Assembly (NCBI GenBank): GCA_013695775.1
Contig: JACCZV010000071.1
Coordinates: 1-10,689, forward strand
Origin: Chitinophagales bacterium
GTDB lineage: Bacteria > Bacteroidota > Bacteroidia > Chitinophagales > UBA10324
Direction: 5' to 3'
DNA length: 10,689 bases
In this document: positions 6,382 through 10,689 of the stretch, piece after piece
Layout: each line of letters begins with the position of its first letter
Numbering within the stretch: position 1 is the stretch's first letter
The notes under the pieces: generated by a model
Databases searched by the model: none
Told to the model about the DNA's origin: nothing
Seen by the model: only the letters and a program-made list of their open reading frames with translations
Program-made: the position numbers and the translations under genes

Positions 6382-7089
6382 TTAATCGCCCCACCATTTA
6401 CCTGATTTTTTCATATAGCGGATAAAAAGATAGCAAGCCAATACTATTGATAGTATGATGATGTATACAGGAAAACGCAGCATAAATGATTCTTTCTCAT
6501 TTTGAAAATAATCATTCCTTATAATGAGCAGTACAGCTCCCGTCATCCAGATATAAGTTGAGTTGTATTCCTTCACAAGCACCCGGTGCCAGTTAAAGTT
6601 CATGGATTTTAAAGTATGTGAAATGCCATTCATATTCGGGAGCCAACGATTCACTGTCTGCATATATTCAGTAAATGCATATCCAAATTTATTTTGTAGA
6701 AAATTTTCTTCTGCCCTTACGATAGCCTGGTAGAAGAAGATAAAGAGAGGAATGGCTATCAGCAGGAAATAGATGGAATTTGCAACCATCCCAAGACCAA
6801 TTATCACCAGGATATTTCCAACATACAAAGGGTTTCGGCAATGAGAAAAAATGCCAGTTGTAACGAGGCCCTCTGCATAAATCCTGCGATCTTTTCCGCC
6901 CCGCACAATGTAAACCAACCCAATGGTTAGGGCACGAATAAGCTGTCCTCCTGTCGCGACTATTAGCCCTGCAACTGTTGTCGAAAGAGAATTTGAAAAG
7001 AGCAGAGGGGAGGGGATGAACAGCAGCAGGTAAAATAGTGGAAAAATAAAATTACGGTAATGAAACAGGAAGTTGCCCAGCTTCACCAT
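6382..7089 (-). CDS. Integral-membrane methyltransferase, ICMT/PEMT-like family
   Basis: A 235-residue membrane protein with about five or six hydrophobic helices (near 12-32, 38-60, 92-120 as one or two, 170-185 and 203-225). The diagnostic SAM-binding region of the isoprenylcysteine carboxyl methyltransferase/phospholipid methyltransferase family is present: GIFSHCRNPLYVGN (79-92) with the His, Arg-Asn-Pro and Tyr residues, then AEENFLQNKFG (126-136) with the paired Glu residues, then Y...VNRWLP. Bacterial members methylate lipids or small hydrophobic compounds; the acceptor here is unknown. The region after residue 155 (a linker and two more hydrophobic segments, ending KKSGKWWGD) extends past the core family fold and has no function I can name. 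The ATG at 7089 lies one base after the cmoA stop, so the two are almost surely co-translated. Confidence 0.83.
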   Translation of the reverse strand: MVKLGNFLFHYRNFIFPLFYLLLFIPSPLLFSNSLSTTVAGLIVATGGQLIRALTIGLVYIVRGGKDRRIYAEGLVTTGIFSHCRNPLYVGNILVIIGLGMVANSIYFLLIAIPLFIFFYQAIVRAEENFLQNKFGYAFTEYMQTVNRWLPNMNGISHTLKSMNFNWHRVLVKEYNSTYIWMTGAVLLIIRNDYFQNEKESFMLRFPVYIIILSIVLACYLFIRYMKKSGKWWGD

Positions 7090-7090
7090 C

Positions 7091-7831
7091 TTATTTTACA
7101 GCAATTAATCCTGCAAAGTTGTACCATTTAAAAAAAACTTCGGCATACCGAAAGCCGCTTCGGTGTAGTAGCTCGATATTTTCTGAGAGGCGGTAAGGTA
7201 TCAGCACATTTTCCAGCGCTTCTCTTTTTTGAGAAATTTCCATCTCACTATAGTGATGGCGGCGCTTCATGTCGTAATAATATTTGATGAAGAGACGATT
7301 GAGAAGAGAGTCCTCGCCAAGAACTTTTTCAACCATAATAAAACATCCGTTCTCATTGATCTGCCTGCAGATATCTGCCACCAACTGCTCCCTGTACAAG
7401 GGTCTGATAAATTGCAATGTCAAACACATCACCACCACTGAAGCATTTTCAAGCAGCACCCCTTTGTTAAGGTCGGAAGCAATGATTTCAAATGGGCGTG
7501 TGACTCCTGCCTTCTTAAAATTCTGACGGCACTGCTGCACCATCTCTTCAGAGTTATCTATACCTACAAAACGAATCTTTTCAGAGAGTGCAGGATCTAA
7601 CCCCAGCAGCGTGGTGCCCGTAGAACAACCAAGGTCATAAACGTTGGTATCTTCAACCGCAAAATCATTTGCCATTTCGGCCATCATCCGCTGCATCTCC
7701 TCGTAAAACGGAACCGAGCGTGAGACCATGTCGTCGAACACGGCAACTACTTTCTTTCCAAATCTAAAATCTTCTACCTCGGTAGACGGATCTTTAAAGA
7801 CCTCATCCTTATTGGCAGAGTCAGTATTCAT
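7091..7831 (-). CDS. cmoA: Carboxy-S-adenosyl-L-methionine synthase CmoA
   Basis: A 246-residue SAM-binding enzyme, nearly the length of E. coli CmoA. It turns SAM and prephenate into carboxy-SAM, which CmoB uses to make cmo5U at the tRNA wobble position. The sequence follows E. coli CmoA from end to end: FDDMVSRSVPFYEEM near 32-46 (E. coli FPDMIQRSVPGYSNI), the SAM loop VYDLGCSTGTT (64-74), IDNSEEM (91-97), LTLQF (137-141), then YSEMEISQKREALENV (194-209) and the C-terminal WYNFAGLIAVK. Arg203 in SQKRE aligns with E. coli Arg199, which I recall contacts the carboxylate of carboxy-SAM. No cmoB is in the window. The start is the ATG at 7831. The gene is divergent from the secreted protein at 8007 across a 175-base gap. 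CmoA is best known from Gammaproteobacteria. Confidence 0.88.
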   Translation of the reverse strand: MNTDSANKDEVFKDPSTEVEDFRFGKKVVAVFDDMVSRSVPFYEEMQRMMAEMANDFAVEDTNVYDLGCSTGTTLLGLDPALSEKIRFVGIDNSEEMVQQCRQNFKKAGVTRPFEIIASDLNKGVLLENASVVVMCLTLQFIRPLYREQLVADICRQINENGCFIMVEKVLGEDSLLNRLFIKYYYDMKRRHHYSEMEISQKREALENVLIPYRLSENIELLHRSGFRYAEVFFKWYNFAGLIAVK

Positions 7832-8006
7832 CTTTTGCTTTTTGTAGTTATGAGTTGAGCAAGGATATCTTCCGGGTAAAAGTAAGAGAAACGTCTGTTA
7901 ATTCCTGGCCCTAATCAAGCAATGGCAATGTGGCACAGATGTTGGAAACTGCTGCGCATCAGATTAGCATTCGTTTGAAAACATTATAAAAACAAAATCT
8001 AAAAAA

Positions 8007-8522
8007 ATGAAAACAATGAAGATAAAAATAGCTTTTCTATCAGTTGCGTTATTTGGATTTGTGGCCTTCAATACCTCGGCTCAAACCGAGGCACCTACTC
8101 CAACTCAGCAAAAGGCTGAAAAAGTACAGTCACCAAATAACAATCAGGAGAGAAGGGCAGCGGAACCGGCTGGATCAAGAAAAGATCAATTCATGCAAAG
8201 GCTGAATGAGATTCAACCGAAAATTAACGAGTTCGCAGCTAAAGCGGGAAAGTCGAATAATCCGGAATTCGCTGCTGAAGCAAATAAGCTGAGCACAATG
8301 GTTAATGATTTGAAAGCAAAGCTAACTGCTTATGAGAACACTCCATCTGAACGTAAAGATCAGTTTGACCAATCTATGAAAAGTGATTGGAATGCTATTA
8401 AAGAGCAGCATGGTAAAGTGCATCAGATGTATACCGATCTTCGCGGTGGCGCAGAGAAAGGAAAACGCACTCCGAAAAAAGCCGTACCTGCCAGCGATTC
8501 AAAACAGCCGGCAGAGAAATAG
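8007..8522 (+). CDS. Secreted helical protein with two RKDQF repeat units
   Basis: A 171-residue protein with a clear signal peptide: MKTMKIKIAF, a hydrophobic core (LSVALFGFVAF) and a likely cut after NTSA-25, leaving Gln at the mature end. A Pro/Gln/Asn-rich linker (27-56) follows. Two helical units then begin with the same word, RKDQF, at 58-62 and 116-120. They are about 58 residues apart and contain amphipathic, Lys/Glu-rich helices. The C-terminal tail (149-171) is Lys- and Pro-rich and probably disordered. There are no Cys residues, no lipobox and no catalytic motif. I do not recognise the family. It probably works in the periplasm or envelope, but no partner is indicated. The gene has its own terminator at 8542-8574. 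Upstream, TTCGTTTG at 7970-7977 is one base off the -7 consensus, but no -33 box is placed correctly. Confidence 0.78.
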   Translation: MKTMKIKIAFLSVALFGFVAFNTSAQTEAPTPTQQKAEKVQSPNNNQERRAAEPAGSRKDQFMQRLNEIQPKINEFAAKAGKSNNPEFAAEANKLSTMVNDLKAKLTAYENTPSERKDQFDQSMKSDWNAIKEQHGKVHQMYTDLRGGAEKGKRTPKKAVPASDSKQPAEK

Positions 8523-8541
8523 TAATCTCCTTATCTTTATT

Positions 8542-8574
8542 AATGCCTTCCCCTCAGTAGGGAGGGCATTTTTA
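8542..8574 (+). terminator. Intrinsic (rho-independent) terminator
   Basis: AATGCCTTCCC (8542-8552) pairs with GGGAGGGCATT (8560-8570) to give an 11-bp stem with one T-G wobble around a 7-base loop, followed by T-rich sequence (TTTTTATTTAT from 8569). It ends the secreted-protein gene 19 bases after its stop codon. It isolates that gene from the outer-membrane pair downstream. Confidence 0.85.
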
Positions 8575-8713
8575 TTTATAGGATAGAAGAAATTTTCAAT
8601 AACAGCTTTCGGTTGAAACATGATATATGTGCTGCCTTAGAATATTGAATTTATTTTTATTAGCTTACCGCATCATGTAATACTTTTTGCTGCCATCATT
8701 TTACATAACTTAA

Positions 8714-9352
8714 ATGAAAACAATTGGCAAGCGTTGGTTATTCCTCTTCCTGATAATTCCTTGCCTCTCATGGGGCCAAAAACCGCTGAAGGTGAAATAC
8801 ACCAAGGCGGGCATTTTTTCATTAGGCATGCGCATTCCCTTCGGTTTTTCAAGGAGCTACGGTATACTCAATGTGGCGCAGGGATTGGGCATTGAAAGCA
8901 GAATACAACTGGGAAAGCATTACAACACGGAATATTATGGGGATTATCTTTTAAGCAAGCAGGGTGACAGCGCGATTCGCAGCAATGGTCACATTGGGGC
9001 ATCATTTCTTCTTTATCCACAAGATAAATTGCGACGGGTGCAGCCGTTTGTTTTTGCTGGTCCCGATGCTGATTTTGAAAAAATACACCAGCAAACAAAT
9101 GCATCTAATGCTGCCAGCCGCTGGAATTTCGCTGCCCATGCAGGGCTGGGAATGCATCTCAATATATCATGGCGTTCGGATATTACATTAAGCACTGCCT
9201 ATATGCTCCATTTCGGTAACAAGATAGGTATAGGAAATATCGCTGAACAGCCTGTATATTTAATAAATGGCACTGGCACCGACGGCCACCTTCTGTTCAC
9301 CATAAGCATGAATTTTAAAATCATAGACCTATGGAAAAAACTACGCTGGTAA
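8714..9352 (+). CDS. Probable outer-membrane beta-barrel protein, first of a pair
   Basis: A 212-residue exported protein with a signal peptide (MKTIGKRWLFLFLIIPCLSWG, likely cut before Gln22). The mature part alternates short polar turns with strands rich in aromatic and alternating hydrophobic residues: GIFSLGMRIPFGFS, GIESRIQLG, HIGASFLLYP, VQPFVFAGPD, NFAAHAGLGMHLNISW, DITLSTAYMLHFG and HLLFTISMNFKI. This is the pattern of a small beta-barrel of about eight strands, like the porin-family or OmpA-like 'outer membrane beta-barrel' proteins common in Bacteroidota. No ligand or enzymatic site is visible. Its last 22 bases overlap the next gene in another frame, so the pair is expected to be co-translated. 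Upstream, TACTTTTT at 8681-8688 is a weak -7 candidate. The upstream neighbour is closed off by a terminator. Confidence 0.8.
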   Translation: MKTIGKRWLFLFLIIPCLSWGQKPLKVKYTKAGIFSLGMRIPFGFSRSYGILNVAQGLGIESRIQLGKHYNTEYYGDYLLSKQGDSAIRSNGHIGASFLLYPQDKLRRVQPFVFAGPDADFEKIHQQTNASNAASRWNFAAHAGLGMHLNISWRSDITLSTAYMLHFGNKIGIGNIAEQPVYLINGTGTDGHLLFTISMNFKIIDLWKKLRW

Positions 9353-9936
9353 TTTTTCTGCTGCTTGGTATCTCCTTTTGTTCTTACGCACAATCTAAGA
9401 AAAAATCATTCGTACAACAGGATATGTTTTCTGTTTCTGCAGGCCTGGCAGGCGGTGCTCTTGTTGCGCATCCCCTACAGGATGTGTTTTTGAAGGGAAG
9501 TGCAGAATACTTTATGGAAAGAAGAATATCAGTTAGAGCAGACCTCTATGCATTTCTTCCTGATTACAATTTCGAAGGCCAGCTGCAAAAGAATACGAGC
9601 TTATTTTTAGGAGCATCTTATCATTTCCCCTATTTAAGATGGGATACTTATATGTCGCTGGAACCCGGGATTGCCTTTTCAGGTTTATCCTCGGGCAACA
9701 CTGCTGAAAAGGTGAAGACCGGAATTGTACCTGTATGGGAGATGAGTGGAGGTGTGACCTATTATATCAGAAACAATCTTCATATTTATATCGCAACGGG
9801 ATATGTTCACGGTTATTTCTACCCCGAAACAGCATCCTCATTTTTACTCGATGAGGTGCGCATCATGGGAGGTCTGGGCTTCAATGTTAATTTCAACCGA
9901 TATGCACCATATGAAAGAAGGCGGGTGCGATTTTAA
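9331..9936 (+). CDS. Probable outer-membrane beta-barrel protein, second of a pair
   Basis: A 201-residue exported protein. The signal peptide MEKTTLVIFLLLGISFCSYA is followed by Gln at the mature end. A Cys at residue 17 lies too far from a proper lipobox context (SFCSYAQ), so lipoprotein processing is not favoured. The mature part shows alternating strand patterns: FSVSAGLAGGALV, KGSAEYFMERRISVRADLYAF, SLFLGASYHFPYLRWDTYMSLEPGIAFSGL, VWEMSGGVTYYI, LHIYIATGYVHGYFYP and RIMGGLGFNVNF. It ends in Phe, as many outer-membrane barrels do. It is similar in size and design to the preceding gene but not an obvious copy of it by sequence. The ATG at 9331 lies inside the end of that gene. No specific function is indicated. 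Confidence 0.8.
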   Translation: MEKTTLVIFLLLGISFCSYAQSKKKSFVQQDMFSVSAGLAGGALVAHPLQDVFLKGSAEYFMERRISVRADLYAFLPDYNFEGQLQKNTSLFLGASYHFPYLRWDTYMSLEPGIAFSGLSSGNTAEKVKTGIVPVWEMSGGVTYYIRNNLHIYIATGYVHGYFYPETASSFLLDEVRIMGGLGFNVNFNRYAPYERRRVRF

Positions 9937-9964
9937 GAATAACCTTACCCACGAGCTAAATTTG
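9932..9964 (+). promoter_or_regulatory. Candidate Bacteroidota promoter for dps
   Basis: TAAATTTG at 9957-9964 is a perfect TAnnTTTG -7 box. TTTA at 9932-9935, one base off the -33 TTTG, stands 21 bases upstream and overlaps the stop codon of the previous gene. The -7 box ends 22 bases before the dps ATG, which would give a short leader. It suggests dps can be transcribed apart from the outer-membrane pair. Confidence 0.5.
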
Positions 9965-9986
9965 TAAAAACTTCTAAGCAAAACTT

Positions 9987-10453
9987 ATGAACAGTCAAAT
10001 CGGACTTGACGATAAAAAGTCGAAACTCCTCGCAGAGAAGCTTAATTTTTTATTGGCAAACTATCAGCTATTTTATACCAATGCACGAGGCTTTCACTGG
10101 AACATAACAGGAGAAAAATTTTTCGAACTTCATGTAAAGTTTGAAGAACTCTACAATGATGCATTTCTAAAAATAGATGAAATAGCAGAACGGATTCTAA
10201 CTTTAGGCTATACTCCGGTCCATTCATTTTCAGAATATATCAGAACTTCAGAAATAAGGAGGCTACTGATATTTCTGAGGGAAAAGCTGCCATCGAAGCG
10301 ATTCTGAATGGATTTAAGAACTTGCTTTTATTGGAAAGAGAGGTATTGCGACTCTCGACTGAAACCAATGATGAGGGAACAAATGCTCTTATGAGCGACT
10401 ATATACGTCAACAGGAAAAGTTGATATGGATGTATTCAGCATACCTGAAATAA
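9987..10453 (+). pseudogene. dps: Dps-family DNA-binding ferritin, one-base frameshift
   Basis: Dps proteins form 12-mers that oxidise and store iron with peroxide and protect DNA during starvation and oxidative stress. The first frame (9987 to about 10256) gives 90 family-like residues, including the ferroxidase ligands His37 in FHWN, His49, Glu53, Asp64 and Glu68 (DEIAE). After SFSEYIRTSEI it runs into unrelated residues and stops at 10305-10307. From 10256 another frame continues the family exactly: KEATDISEGKAAIEAIL, then LLLLEREVLRLS, DEGTNALMSDYI and EKLIWMYSAYLK, with TAA at 10451-10453. Restoring one A near 10254-10257 (ATAAGG to ATAAAGG) gives an intact protein of about 155 residues, a normal Dps length. 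Both halves look well conserved, which suggests a sequencing error or a very recent mutation rather than old decay. As written, the product would lack helices 3 and 4. Confidence 0.88.
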
Positions 10454-10478
10454 TTTTCAGAAAAAACTTTTAGAAATT

Positions 10479-10509
10479 TTTGCAGGGTGGAGAACGATTA
10501 CTACGTATT
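10479..10509 (+). promoter_or_regulatory. Weak candidate promoter upstream of acylphosphatase
   Basis: TTTG at 10479-10482 is a perfect -33 box. After exactly 19 bases comes TACGTATT (10502-10509), which matches TAnnTTTG at the TA and at two later Ts only. The spacing is good but the -7 box is poor. If used, it would place the hairpin at 10524-10544 in the leader. Confidence 0.25.
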
Positions 10510-10523
10510 AAATATTACCCTCA

Positions 10524-10544
10524 AAGTGGAATTATTTTCCACTT
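10524..10544 (+). other. Perfect 8-bp hairpin before the acylphosphatase gene
   Basis: AAGTGGAA (10524-10531) and TTCCACTT (10537-10544) are perfect inverted arms around TTATT. The hairpin ends 18 bases before the acylphosphatase ATG and about 70 bases after the dps stop. No T-run follows, so an intrinsic terminator for dps is unlikely. It could be a leader hairpin or an operator. Confidence 0.4.
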
Positions 10545-10562
10545 GTAAGACATAAGGCAAAG

Positions 10563-10689
10563 ATGAAGCACTACAATATTCGGGTGTATGGAAAGGTACA
10601 GGGTGTTTTTTTCCGCGCCAGCGCCCGCCGTCATGCGGAGATGCTCGGCATCTCAGGCTTTGCACAAAACGAAGACGATGGAAGCGTGC
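10563..10689 (+). CDS. acyP: Acylphosphatase, 3' end outside the window
   Basis: The first 42 codons of a small enzyme that hydrolyses acyl phosphates such as 1,3-bisphosphoglycerate or carbamoyl phosphate; the full family length is about 90 residues. The phosphate-binding loop and catalytic Arg are visible as GKVQGVFFR (10-18, Arg18). The second catalytic element, the Asn of FAQNEDDGSV, is present as Asn36. The start ATG at 10563 places the loop at the usual distance from the N-terminus. There is no signal peptide, so the product is cytoplasmic. It lies about 110 bases downstream of dps on the same strand and has a hairpin and weak promoter-like elements in front. The reading frame is open to the right edge. 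Confidence 0.93.
   Translation, partial: MKHYNIRVYGKVQGVFFRASARRHAEMLGISGFAQNEDDGSV

Noticed and set aside
8592..8617. TTTCAA...TTGAAA inverted repeat downstream of the terminator
   Set aside because: Six-base arms with a long spacer have no clear promoter relation and are likely chance.
10251..10262. Programmed -1 frameshifting in dps
   Set aside because: The bases GAAATAAGGAGG do not form a standard X-XXY-YYZ slippery heptamer, and Dps is not known to be recoded. A missing A is simpler.

Overview
The window reads as ordinary chromosomal DNA from a free-living member of the Bacteroidota, probably near Chitinophagales or Sphingobacteriales. The clues are a C-terminal tail resembling a type IX secretion (T9SS) sorting domain at the left edge, a DUF5618-like protein, signal peptides whose mature proteins begin with Gln, small outer-membrane beta-barrel proteins, TAnnTTTG-type -7 promoter boxes and an absence of strong Shine-Dalgarno sites. 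No rRNA, tRNA, CRISPR array, insertion sequence or phage gene is visible. No intergenic stretch reaches 300 bases.

Layout. (1) Bases 1-67 hold the last 21 codons of a probable T9SS cargo protein. (2) On the minus strand, a phosphohexomutase of the GlmM/phosphomannomutase superfamily (682-2064) is followed by a small DUF5618-like helical protein (223-621). (3) On the plus strand, 2201-5063 is a tight cluster of a class I SAM methyltransferase, a PAP2 membrane phosphatase, a ZIP metal transporter and an enoyl-CoA hydratase. (4) Converging on it with a 2-base gap is a TolB-like six-bladed beta-propeller lipoprotein (5066-6184, minus), with a good -7 box upstream. (5) A REP-like palindrome lies at 6325-6345. 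(6) A minus-strand pair follows: cmoA (7091-7831), then an integral-membrane ICMT-type methyltransferase (6382-7089), separated by one base. (7) Plus-strand envelope genes follow: a secreted helical protein (8007-8522) with a clear intrinsic terminator, then two overlapping outer-membrane beta-barrel candidates (8714-9352 and 9331-9936). (8) A Dps-type ferritin (9987-10453) with its own promoter carries a one-base frameshift. (9) The 5' part of an acylphosphatase gene runs off the right edge.

Working together. The hexomutase (cell-wall or glycan precursors), the PAP2 enzyme (lipid phosphate or undecaprenyl-PP recycling) and the several secreted proteins point to envelope work. CmoA makes carboxy-SAM for wobble-uridine modification of tRNA. 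Dps protects DNA and stores iron.

I found no convincing new multi-gene system. The points most worth a second look are the dps frameshift, the cmoA/membrane-methyltransferase pair, the REP-like palindrome and the internal repeat in the secreted protein at 8007.
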